The position numbers and the translations under genes are program-made. A stretch of DNA of 64,000 nucleotides from positions 15,566,360 to 15,630,359 of the forward strand of contig NC_039368.1 of assembly GCF_003573695.1 (NCBI RefSeq), in the 5' to 3' direction. The notes beneath the pieces were generated by a model. That model was not told where the DNA came from. It saw only the letters and a program-made list of their open reading frames with translations, and searched no databases. Below are positions 21,198-31,965 of this stretch, piece after piece (position 1 is the stretch's first letter; every line of letters starts with the position of its first letter). Source of the DNA: Papaver somniferum. Lineage: Eukaryota; Streptophyta; Magnoliopsida; Ranunculales; Papaveraceae.

Positions 21198-23462
21198 TTG
21201 TGTTAGAATGTGCATGCTCACCTTAGTGCTCAATCTTTTTAAAGGTGAGGAAGCACGTGAAACTGAGCACATGATCTCTCGGTTATTATATGACTAATTA
21301 ACATCTTTAGGAGATTTATTTTCTTCTATACTCATAATTTCTCTATCTATATTTGAGGTTTTGATTGAAACGGTAATTGTGAGTTTATGATGTTGATATC
21401 TACTGATCATATATGTGTAGCTCTTGTTTTTACGGTTAAAACGAGCCAAAAATCAATGACTCGGACATCGTATGCAAAAGTTATGTCAAAAACAGTTTAA
21501 TGTTGTGATCCGTCACAAGTAACACTTGGGGTACCGATCCTAGTGATAGGTGCAATGGGGGGAACCGATCCTAGTGAGAGGTCCCCATACGAAGAAGCGT
21601 AAAACTATTTTTCCCATAACTTCTTCGTCCGAACTCGGAATGACCTCATTCTTTTTCCGTTGTTTTCGAAATTCAATTCCATATAAGATAGAGGTAATTG
21701 CAATACTTGATTATTTATTTAATATTTATGGTGTTGCATTTGTGTTTATGGGATGTTTGATTTCGGTTTTATTACCTTAATATTTGATCTCATATGTTGT
21801 GAACCCTTGTGGTTTGGGTGACTTTTTGATTTAGCAGGATTAAGTTCTAGCCAATGTTGGTAGGCTTTATCAAAGAATCATGAGGGGTTCTGGTGGAAAC
21901 AATATGTGAAAAAGTCACAATATGTTGAATCGGTTTTGGTTTAGCATAAAATCATATGTGTTTCGACGGTTTTCAACTTTTGCTTGCAATTGTTAAAACC
22001 AATTTTCAACCTTTCTCCTGTAAATTTTGTTGTTGTTATTCTTTTATTTATGCATAAGGATGGCAACATGATGATATTTCGATATCAATTCTCCCTGGAC
22101 GAAGATGCAAACATATTGGAGAAGTGGATGCGAAATTTGAGGTAACAATCTTGTTAGTTAATTGTTTTCCTGTTTAAGAAAAGCCTGAGTTTATATCATA
22201 TATATATATTGCTTTTGCTTAACAAAATTTCGGTACAATTGATGTTTATTCCATGATGTGTATGTGATTCAATTGGGTCCGGCTAAGAAAAACTATTGTT
22301 ATCTTGCTTTATTGTGTGGTATCAATTGTTTAGGCTTAAAAAATTTCGGTAAAATTGATGTTGTGTGTGATTCAATTGGTTCCGGTTAAGAAAAACTATT
22401 GTTATCTTGCATTTGTATGATATCAATTGTTTAGGCTTACAAATTTTCGGTGCAATTGCGGTGCTGTTTTAATGTCTATGTTGTTTCAATTGCTTCCGGT
22501 TGAGGTGAATAATTATGCAAGTTGATTTATGTTAGTTTGTACGAATTATTTATGGCTTAACGAAATAAAAGGTGTACGGGATGAGTTGTTTAGTCCAATT
22601 TGATTCCGGATAAGAGAAACTAAGTTAATTCTGATCTTAGTTAGACTTATCGAAGTGAGGTTTCGGTTATTCAAGTCTAATCGAATGCCTTAACAAGAAA
22701 TGCTAGTTAACTAACCTAGTACTTGTCTTTTTTAAAATTGAAAGGTCTAAGTTTATGGATAATTAGAACCTGATGAGAAAAATAGAGTTATCTTTATTTT
22801 GGTCTTATCGAATTAAGCGGTTGTTTTTGAACAATCGGTTTAGAAAAGGGACTAAGGTTCTTAGTTGATTTGTGTTTTGCTAAACTAAAGTGGAAAAATT
22901 GTTTCGAAAAATTGTTTCCTTGGTAACATATCAAAATAAAACTACATGTAGTTTCGGTTTTGATATTGGTTATCATAACATGATGTGTGGAACCCTCGTG
23001 CCTAACTCTACATGTTGAAAGTCTATTGAGATTTGTAAGATTATTTTCGTGTTGTCCTTTATTTTTTCGTTTCTTTGTTATTTTGTGACAAAAAGGGGAG
23101 AAATATATGGAGTAAACAGGTGATACTGGCGTTGATTTTATATTGTTTGGTATCGCTAAGGAGAAGAACAGTGGTACTTGAATGTTTATCTAACGAAAGA
23201 GTGAAATCACAAACTAAGGGGGAGTAACATGTCATATGAATTGGTATAACAAAGACGTGCGGATTGAATATCTACCTATCTTCCTTAGGGGTAGTAATAG
23301 CTTTGTTATTATAATGTCAACAACGACATTTTCAAGGATTGAATGTAAGCAGTTTTACTGTGCTGTTGAATCGGGAATCAAGCGTATGTGTAATAAATTT
23401 CTGTAATTTGTTTATCCAGATGATGTAAGAGTTTTGTCACTAAAATTGACAAAGGGGGAGAT
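21198..23462 (+). other. B 3' non-coding region with multiple purine tracts
   Basis: No coding sequence. AAGGGGGAG-like tracts stand at about 23090, 23216 and, adjoining the LTR, 23449-23462 (gacaaagggggaga). Two ggggaaccgatcct-type LTR motifs occur at 21528-21575, outside any LTR. From about 21690 onward the region matches the corresponding part of A. Confidence 0.8.
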
Positions 23463-25281
23463 TGTTAGAGCATTGCTCGGTTGAACCCACCAAGCATTGG
23501 TATGTCAAGTTTGGTTGTCATATTTTAGTGAATCAAAACTCATGTTAAGAGTCGCTTGATTATGTACTAGAGTCAACTTCGTATAGGTTAGCTTGAAAGT
23601 ATCAAGATATGAGAAATTACAAGTATTGTGAAGACTTGAAGATGTGAAGAAGCAAGGAGCTACGACGACAACAATCATCCTTCCACTTGAGGTTAGTGAT
23701 ATTTGACTTGAACTGTTTCATTCCCTAACGTATCTTTCAAGTCGTGCATATTGAAAACATAACTGCGAAGCATAGTTTAACTTTAGATAGACATAGTATT
23801 AAGGAATACAATACGAGGTTTATTGCTTTACCATTAAAATTTGTAGATAAGATATCGCCATAATTGAAAAAGCGGGGGTCTAACAACACCACCCAATATT
23901 TCGCTTAGCAATCTGTATGGACAAACTCGAATATACTTTTAAGAGAATCAACAAGACTCGATCAATTAAAAATATATCAACGAGTTTATATCTCTCTCTT
24001 GATTTGACTTACTCAAGCAGGAACTGCGAATTCTAATCAAATACAAGGAATAACTTGGATGGTACTAAAGACCAATATCCAATGATCAATCAATGAAAAT
24101 CAACAACCAAAGGTTGGATTATTCTAATTGATGATCTAAACGCACAACCTGTATTATTTCAATTACAAAGATAAAACAATATAATTCGGAAACAGAAATA
24201 ACACAGACACCAGAAATTTTATTAACGAGGAAACCGCAAATGCAGAAAAACCCCGGGACCTAGTCCAGATTGAACACACACTGTATTAAGCCGCTACAGA
24301 CACTAGCCTACTCCAAGATAACTTCGGCCTGGACTGTAGTTGAACCCCAATCAGTCTCCCACTGATCCAAGGTACAATTGTGCTCCCTACGCCTCTGATC
24401 CCAGAAGGATATTGCGCAATTGATTCCCTTACAACAATCTTAACCGTATGGTAGCGAAACAAGATGTTGCAAAATCACAAACAATGAGACGAAGAGGATC
24501 CAATTAATAATCGGTTTATCCTTGTGGTAGATTGGATTGATTAATTTAGTAGATCGGCATCAACACAATTCTTTGGATTAAGAGTGTCGTTGGCTTAATC
24601 TTAAACAATTACTTCGGTAATTGAACATAAGATAGATCTTAGGACCTGACGAAGGAGTTTATGTTAAGATAAACGGAAGAGCCTTTGTCCGACTCATATC
24701 ACTTGGTTGAATAGAGTTGATAAAAACCACATTTGTTGTTCCTTTACTGTTTGGAATACGAACCAAAGGAATTGTTCAAAGTACGAGACTTATTTATAAG
24801 TTGGAGGCGTGGGAATACAGACAGAACTAGGTTAACTATAGGTTTAGGTGCTTGGTCTCAACTATACGAAGTTAGGTGTAATTTTGTGTAGCGGCTTAAT
24901 CCTGAGAGTATTCAATTCTGGACAAGGTCCCGGGGTTTTTCTGCATTTGCGGTATCCTCGTTAACAAAATCTTGATGTGTAATTTAATGTATATTTCCGC
25001 ATTATAATTGTTTTAGTATAATTAAAGTAAATTACACAAACGTTAATTCCTATTTACTTGATAAGCAATCCTGTTATGTTTGGTTAAGTCCGAACCTTTG
25101 TATCAAGTAAACATACTTCGTTGTTGCATTGTCTCGATCTCGTATCTATAGACGATCACGAAGTATGAATCGATTAGTTGTATTGTCTCGAGTTTGTCCA
25201 TAGACAATCACTTTCGGAGAAAGGACTTATAGGTAGGAAATTTTTTAGCTTGTGGTATATTTGGGTACCCTCGCCCTTTCA
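23463..25281 (+). repeat. B 3' LTR, chimeric
   Basis: 23463-23862 matches the first 400 bp of the 5' LTR, and 24494-25281 matches its last 790 bp. The intervening ~1.6 kb, including the TATA box, is missing and replaced by 631 bp of foreign LTR in the opposite orientation. The end (..ctttca) is intact and abuts the A sequence. Confidence 0.85.
23863..24493 (-). mobile_element. Family-2-like LTR fragment inside B 3' LTR
   Basis: On the minus strand this is the 3' part of a copia LTR. It ends ..gtctaac-type sequence then CCCCCGCTTTTTCAA, with the conserved gttaacgagg/aaaccgcaaatgcagaaaaa block near 24215-24255. It resembles the ends of LTRs at 55690-56112 and 62200-62250. Its own 5' part is missing. 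Confidence 0.75.
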
Positions 25282-25920
25282 GAAATGTTTTTCTAAACAC
25301 CCGTTTAGATATACCTCTCGGCATGTTACTGTAAGAAGTTATTCAATAAGGATCTTATTCCTTATCTGTGAATGTTCTAGCCATCTATTGAGAATTTCAC
25401 ACTCAGTAGTCTTTTGATGAACTTCATTGCACAAGGCCTGTTTTTGTTCCATATAATCTGTCAGATTATTTTGAAGACTTAGTGTTTCTCGTATTCCTTC
25501 ACAGACTCTTACATTTAATCGAACAATAAGTTCTATGACATCATCTAGGATGTCAACGGTTTTCCTTTTCTCTGAATGGATGTTGATATGTTTGAAAAAC
25601 CTTACCAACATTTTAAGAAATTCAGAGCTTGGGTATGCTAGTGATTCTAATCTCTTTTCACATTCTGTAAAAGAAGATTTTTCACTAGGAATTTGACTCG
25701 GACCCAAAATATGTTTCTTGAGTTTCGGATTCATCCTTTTCTGATCAGGATCCTGATTCGCAATCAAGTTATTAGTCATATACTTTTTCTTTGATTTTCG
25801 AAAAGACTTAGGAGACCAATTTTCATTGTTTTTCCTTGAGATCTTATGCTCATTATCTTGACATGCGTTAACTGAACCATCCTTTGGATTCATTCTTATA
25901 GGTTGGATCGCACCAAACAC
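25282..25920 (-). pseudogene. A first ORF, upstream part (interrupted by B)
   Basis: Starts at or near MFGAIQPIRMNPKDGSV, 28 bp after the primer binding site. The first ~20 codons of flanking sequence are alignable with B, after which the two elements differ. The protein is basic at first (SRKNNENWSPKSFRKSKKKY) and then helical with a coiled-coil-like part (ECEKRLESLAY, ILDDVIELIVRLNVRV). A TAA at 25339-25341 ends the long frame. The same frame runs on to the B insertion site and continues beyond it at 16744. No zinc knuckle or pol motif is present. It is probably a strongly diverged gag or a replaced coding module; function unknown. Confidence 0.6.
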
Positions 25921-25947
25921 AGATTGTTAGATCTTTTCGTGTTTTCC

Positions 25948-25960
25948 TGCTCTAATACCA
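25948..25960 (-). other. A primer binding site (tRNA-iMet, one change)
   Basis: On the minus strand it reads tggtattagagca, one base different from the standard copia site. It follows the A 5' LTR end at 25963. Confidence 0.85.
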
Positions 25961-25962
25961 AT

Positions 25963-28736
25963 TAAAAAGACGAGGGTACCCAAATATACCTCAATCTAAA
26001 AAATTTCCTACCTATAAGTCCTTTCTCCGAAAGTGATATTATATGTACTGAGTCGAGACAATGCAACTAATCGGTTCACACTTCGTGTGATCGTCTATGG
26101 ATAGGAGATCGAGACAATACAGCAACGAAGTATGTTTACTTGATAAAAAGGTTCGGACTTAACCAAACACAATAGGATTCACTTATCAAGTAAATATGAA
26201 TTAACGTTTGTGTAATTTACTTTAAATTATAATAAAGATAATTATAATTGCGGAAAATAAAAGTAAATGACACAACAAGATTTTGTTAACGAGGAAAACC
26301 GAAAATGCAGAAAAACCCCGGGACCTTGTCCAGAATTGAATACTCTCAGGATTAAGCCGCTACACAAAATTATACCTAACTTCGTATAGTTGAGACCAAG
26401 CAACTAAACCTATAGTTTACATAGTTCGGTATGTATTCCCACACCTCCAACTTATAAATATAAGTCGCGTACTTGGAGAAATTCCTTCGGTTCGTATTCC
26501 AAACAGTAAAGGAACAACAAATTTGTTTGGTATCAACTATCTTCAACCAAGTGATATGAGTCGGACAAAGGATCTTCTGTGTATCTTAACATAAACTCCT
26601 TCGTCAGGTCCTTAGATATATCTTATGTTCAATTACAAAAGTAATCGTTAAGATTTTGCAATCAACACTCTTAATCCAAAGAATTGTGTTGATGACGATC
26701 TACTCAATTAATCAATCCAATTCTGTCACAAGGATAAAACCGATTATTAATTGGATACTCTTTTTACCGAAACAAGTATAGTGCACACCAAAGATTATGA
26801 ACCCACAAATCAGAAATCTTCAATATCTTCTTCATCTTCAAATCTTCTTAGATCTTCAATAAACACCTGCACACAATCACTTGAATCTCTTGTGATCAAT
26901 CACGCACCGAACGAAGTCTGTTAACAATGGATTATCACAAGATCGTCTTTAGAACTGCAATCAGTCTAAAGATCCCTGTCGAAACTCTGAACTAGTTTGA
27001 GTGAATCTTATATCAGAAGAGAAGATCCTCAAGCATAAACAAACTAGGTGCAATCAAAGTTCAACCACCGTTAGTCAATCAAATCAATGAAAACAAAAGA
27101 TATACCGCAATTATCTAGTTTCCCACCAACGGTACTCGTAGAGATTCTCAATCCCAAAGAAGACTTTAAACTGAGAGGTCGTAAGAGATTTCGCCTAATT
27201 AGGTTACTCTCCTCTCCGAATAGGCGGCTTCACCAGTAGCAGCATAACAAGAGGTAGTTTGCTGTTACGAAGGATTAGTTTGCTAGAAATGCAAACTTCA
27301 AGTATTTATAGACTAGGAAGTTTGGACACCAAGGAATTTCCAAAACCGAAAATATTCTCGAGATATTCATTAAAGCACAAATTCGGTTTCCATAATTCTT
27401 GGAAATGCTCTGTCCAAAAATAATGATCGAAATCTCTCAGAAAATATTTAATTAGTAAATGCACATTACTAATTCTTATTTTCCTAAAAAAAATAATTAA
27501 TAACCTTAATTAAAAGATTCTTAACTTATTTATGTTTTGATCCTGGGATTCTCTTCCCTTAGCCGTTAAGGAATATCTTTGAACAATTAAAGAAATAAAC
27601 ATTCACAACACGTGTCAAAGTTTGTCGACATCTTAACTTTGTAAGTTCTCTTTCAAACTTACAACCTTGAAACCAACATTCAATCACAATCATGGGTTTA
27701 CGGTTCTACCAAAACAAGTTTCGGTTCTACCTCCATGTGAGTATTGTGCATAGTCACACTAGCTTTCCAAAATTCGGTTGACTAGGTACTAGGATCGGTT
27801 CCCCACATATGTATGTTATCTAACTTGAATGTGTTGCACATGTCCATAGGATCGGTTCCCCTTTGCCTAAAACCGTGTTGCACATGTCCATAGGATCGGT
27901 TCCCCTTTCTGCTATAAACCTGCTGCACCTTATACAAGGATCGGTTCCCCTTTGTGATGTACCGCACCTCTTACAAGGATCGGTTCCCCTTTTCCCATTT
28001 TTGGTCAGACATAAAATCACAAACCCGATCATACCATCTTAGGTGATTATTTAAGATCGGTTTCACTAATAAAAGTCATACCAATACATAAGTCAGGCCT
28101 TTGTGAATAGTTTTACCAATAACACAAACAAGTTGTGAGCGGTTATACTCAATCACACATATTGGTTGTTCATAAGATATGCAATGAATAACAAAACCAA
28201 TAACACCTGGCAATTTCCTTTTCGGTTCACAAACAGGTTTATGAACTTACTTCCTTAGAACACATGTAAAACATTGTTCCCTATGATGAAATCCTCACCT
28301 CATACCCATACATAATCACAATAACATTCAAATGATTATGGCGATGTCTTATCTATAAAGTTTAATGGTTAAGAAATAAACCTCGTATTGTATTCCTTAA
28401 TACCATGTCTATCTAGAGTTGAAATATGCTTCGCAGTTATGTTTTCAATATGCACGACTTGAAGATACGTTGGTGAATGAAACAGTTCAAGTCAAATATC
28501 ACTAACCTCAAGTGGGAGGATGATTGTTGTCGTTGTAGCTCCTTGCTTCTTCACATCTTCAAGTCTTCGCAATACTTGTAATGTCTCATATCCTAATACT
28601 TTCAAGCTAACCTATACGAAGTTGAATCTAGTACATAATCAAGCGATTCTTAACATGAGTTTTGATTCACTAAAATATGACCACCAAACTTGACATACCA
28701 ACGCTTGGTGGGTTCAACCGAGCTATGCTCTAATAC
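25963..28736 (-). repeat. A 5' LTR
   Basis: About 2774 bp, homologous over its whole length to the B 5' LTR. Five copies of the GGGGAACCGATCCT motif lie at 27790-27990 and a TATA box at 27303-27311 (minus strand). The outer terminus is slightly degenerate (..gctctaa followed by taca instead of ca). Confidence 0.88.
27785..27995 (-). repeat. Five GGGGAACCGATCC repeats in A 5' LTR
   Basis: Spaced about 35-60 bp, near 27793, 27850, 27895, 27938 and 27976, with gtgca(ac) words between. The small repetitive minus-strand ORFs here are by-products. Confidence 0.88.
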
Positions 28737-28946
28737 AAGAAATACTCTTATATTCAATCGGGCTCGCAGATTTCTATTTGATGATTGTGGATTGAATTAA
28801 GAGTTAGAGATATTAAACTCTTAGATATACTTTATTCTAGATTGAGTTTGACTGTATAGTTGATTCTATAGAAAGTGTATTGGAGTAAGTCCTCTCAGAT
28901 TGTCAAACGAATTGTTGAGTGTGGTTGTTAGACCCTCGCATTTTCA
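28737..28946 (+). mobile_element. E: right end of a family-2-like LTR
   Basis: The sequence ends gtgtggttgttagaccctcgcattttca, like the termini at 56112 and 62250, and carries the conserved caaacgaattgttgagtg stretch. It adjoins the outer end of A. Together with 12866-13007 it suggests that A landed in a family-2 LTR which later lost sequence. Confidence 0.6.
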
Positions 28947-29335
28947 GAATCTATCCAGAACCGGTGTAAAACTCGAACCCTAATTTTGCTGCCATTTTCC
29001 CGCCGAAAACCAAAATTCAAATGTTGAAGATGAAGTGCCCTGAACCAAAACTCGAGTGCCTTTAACAGCTTGGGGTGCCCCTTAGTAATTGAGGAGCCCC
29101 TTATCTGAAATGAGGGTCCCTTTAATAGTTTCCTCAGGGTGCCGATAAAATTTTTCTGGGGCGTCTCCAGCGTACTTCCGAGGTGCATTTTCACCACTTT
29201 TCGAGCTAATTTCTCCGTAAATGCTAATTTCTCCAAAAACACCTACAAATACATAAAATAGCAAAATAAGCAAAAAATCGAGTACTAACATTACAGAGAA
29301 TTGAGAACAAAATAGACACATAAATGCGTCTATCA
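28947..29335 (-). mobile_element. S-family gypsy LTR fragment
   Basis: On the minus strand it begins TGATAGACGCATTTATGTG at 29335 and matches the first ~390 bp of the solo LTR at 46470 in the same order: gtaggt.ttttgg, agctcgaaaag, ctaaggggca. It interrupts the gag of T2 and is truncated at 28947. Confidence 0.75.
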
Positions 29336-30805
29336 GTGAACATGTCTCTCCTTTGTGCCTGAGATTTTTCATTTCTTCTCCAGTTGGCTCTCTCCTGATG
29401 AACGACAATTTGATTGCACCATCTTGAACCCAGACTTCCAGTAACTTGGTCACTTCTTCAATGATAAAACAGAAGTTTGAGTTTGTCTGATCATTTCCCC
29501 GTTCGTTGATGTCGGGCCGAGGTTTGTGCATTTCAAGATCGGTTATATTTTCTTTGCTCCTTCAGAGGAGCCTGGGATGTTGGAGAAGCGCTCTGATGTT
29601 GTGCCTCGGCTTTCCTTTCATTCATTTCAGAAACAACGTTTGTTGAAGGTTGGAGATTGTACTGATTATTGACCAGGCGTTAGCTGCTACGAGGTTCCTC
29701 GACCTTTGCAGACTTTGCTCTTTCCAGTAAAGCAGGTGCAGTAGTCGCTCATCGTTTGGATGCTTCATGAAGTTCTGAGAAAGTCTGGAATCAAAGATTT
29801 TCTAGTAAAGGTTTGTAGACCGGGGTCATTCTATTGATGCATAAGTCTACGAGTTGTTGTTCAATGACATTCGAATCATGACAAAGCTTGGAATCTGAAC
29901 CTTTTCACGTAATCATTGGGATGTTCATTGTTCCTCTGAAACATTTTTTCCAGGTCTGAGAGGGTGACTTGTTCTGAAACGAAGAAGTACTTTATGCAGA
30001 AAGCATTAATCAATTATCCCCAACTAGTGATGCTTCCTAGTGCGATGTTGTTGTACCATGTGTATGCTCTGCCGGTTAAGGATTTTGAAAACTCCTTCAA
30101 GCGGACAACATGGTTGTACTCATACTTGCCCAATGATTCCAAGAACCGAGAGACATTATCTCGAGTATTTCATGTTCCATTATAAAGTGTGAATGTTGAA
30201 GAAGTATAGCCTTTCGGAAGAGGAACTCTCTATATAGTAGAAGGATATGGAGGTTGGTGACGATAGACATATGATGTCTTGTATTTTACACGATCCTCTA
30301 GAAAGCACTTGAAATCTTCTCGAGTAATGAAACTTTTTGATTCCCTTGCTGGTGGGTTATTGCAGACTTCATCATCTTCTTGGGGAGATTTCAGGATCAG
30401 CAGTTGAGGATGTTTCCTTAGCTCTTCTTTTGTCTGACTGGCGTTGGGGATAAGTTTGATTAGACGACAACTTGTATGTCAGAGACTTGAGATAGGTGCA
30501 CAACTCTTTCTGTGTTGCCGCCATGTCTGTCTGATTCTTGGAAGGAATTTCCTGAACCTTCATGAGATCGGCTATGGTAGGTGTATCTTCTCTGATTTCT
30601 TCAGAATCTAGGCCGAAGAGATATTGTTGCCTGTACCAATGTTGGTTTCAGCATGGACACCGGTATTGTCGATTTGAGGGGTAGTACCAGTAGTGTCGCT
30701 GCTGAAAACGGGAAGAGTGACTGGAGTACCACCATTATTGCTAGTGCTAGCATTATTTCGATCAAGGGTAGGGTTTGTAAGTGAGCCTGACCTAAGTTCG
30801 ACCAT
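29336..30805 (-). pseudogene. T2 gag pseudogene
   Basis: The minus-strand start MVELRSGSLTNPTLDRNN is placed 54 bp after the primer binding site, as in T1. Scattered frames then give gag pieces. VQEIPSKNQTDMAATQKEL lies around 30563-30500. A retrotransposon gag capsid domain around 30180-29870 includes INAFCIKYFFVSEQV, LSDLEKMFQRNNEHPNDY and VKRFRFQAL. A C-terminal part at 29531-29336 contains FCFIIEEVTKLLEVW and LRREPTG-like segments. Several stops and shifts lie between. The capsid motif (F..KY, L..L, Q...E....Y..RF) is that of Ty3/gypsy gag. The zinc knuckle and everything downstream are lost. Confidence 0.75.
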
Positions 30806-31270
30806 CTTTGAGAAAATTTGGATTGCAATCGAGAGATTAATCTCCCATTGTGGTCGCCAATCTTTTGATGGGGAAAAACGATTTGCTGGTTTTCTAGGAA
30901 GTGGAGAGACGATCGTGCGGACGGAGACTCCTCAACCAAGCAAACTGCCTAACCTCAAACAGATGCACTGCACGGGAGTGCTTTGAGTTCGATAGATCAA
31001 TATGTATGACTGCGGCCTAAACCAAGAAATGGTCGTTCCAGAGTCCATTCGGTCACAAAAAGGGAAGAGGGCCGATCTGTAGGAGGGAAGCTGAGAAGTG
31101 TGTGAGATCAATGGTGATCAAGGATTCTGAATGTGTTTTAGGTTTCCGCAAATGAACTGCTGGGTTCGAATAAGTTTGAATTCTGCTCAATTGAGAGAGA
31201 ATGTTGCTCACACGATGATTCTTGGTTAGACGATAATGTTTTTTTTTTCTCAATCGTGGATTCAGTGACT

Positions 31271-31278
31271 TATTTATA
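31271..31278 (-). promoter_or_regulatory. TATA box of T2 LTR
   Basis: tataaata on the minus strand, about 400 bp before the LTR end, matching T1. Confidence 0.55.
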
Positions 31279-31709
31279 TTGCAATAATGTAGACACATTG
31301 ATCTCAAGTAAGTGTGACGGTTGCTCGAGTAAAAGAGTGGGAAAGTGGAAATCGTGGTTAAACCAGTTCCAGGTCGTGCGAAAACTTGGTTGATTTTCCA
31401 CCCACTACTTTGCTAACTTCCTCAATTGCTTGCACGACTTACTCACATTTCTCATCGTGGATGAACACATGTGTCGTAGGCCCCCAGACCAAAACCCTAA
31501 TTAATATCCCCCCATGTGATATGATTGATGTCTCATGATTCGTGGAGTCTGCAAGGCATACGTGTATTTAATTAGTTAATTGTTGACTTGATTAAACGAT
31601 GAGTCTAAGTATTGATCAGTCGAGCATGGTTGCTGAATGCTATATGAATCATGGATTGAACATGTCTGTTGGGACGTATAGTTCTCGAATAAATGTTGAT
31701 AATTGGATC

Positions 31710-31965
31710 AACATGGTGAATATTGATAGTCTGAGCAAATATTGCTCGTATGATGAATTGTTGAATATTGATAGTTGAATCAATTATAATACTCTGAGCA
31801 AATATTGCTCGTCTGAGTAAAATTACTGAATATTGATAGTTGAATCAATATTCCTCGTCTGAGCAAATATTTCTCATTTGGTAAATTACTGAATACTGAT
31901 AGTTGAATCAGTATTCCTCGTCTGAGCAAATATTGCTCGTTTGATGAATTATTGGTAGCATGACT
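31710..31965 (-). repeat. Dyad array of T2 LTR
   Basis: Inverted repeats at 31828-31853 (arms GAATATTGAT/ATCAATATTC) and 31891-31916 (arms GAATACTGAT/ATCAGTATTC) have perfect 10-bp stems and the same 6-base loop. They alternate with gagcaaatattgctc dyads. Confidence 0.9.

Larger units (their letters stand above)
16745..25281 (+). mobile_element. B: gag-only Sirevirus-type copia element nested in A
   Basis: 5' LTR 16745-19485, primer binding site 19488-19500, broken gag 19535-21197, 3' non-coding region with purine tracts, chimeric 3' LTR 23463-25281. The flanking 5 bp are gatat (16740-16744) and gaaat (25282-25286), a one-mismatch target-site duplication. The interrupted frame of A continues across the site, which confirms the insertion. 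No protease, integrase, RT or RNase H is present, so it is of the TR-GAG non-autonomous type. Confidence 0.9.
13008..28736 (-). mobile_element. A: Sirevirus-type copia element without pol, split by B
   Basis: Read on the minus strand: 5' LTR 28736-25963, primer binding site 25960-25948, a coding region 25920-25282 interrupted by element B, its continuation 16744-15610, a 3' non-coding region with purine tracts, and a 3' LTR from 13817 truncated at about 13008. No protease, integrase or RT is present. LTR and 3' region are close to those of B, but most coding sequence differs. Without B it would be about 7.2 kb. Confidence 0.85.

Noticed and set aside
27782..28032. Short minus-strand ORFs with repeated GTDP or GNRS residues
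   Set aside because: They translate the GGGGAACCGATCC LTR repeats in two frames; not proteins.
27303..28736. A centromeric satellite or large tandem repeat in 12-29 kb
   Set aside because: The recurring blocks are LTRs of A, B and E in different orientations, explained by nested insertion.
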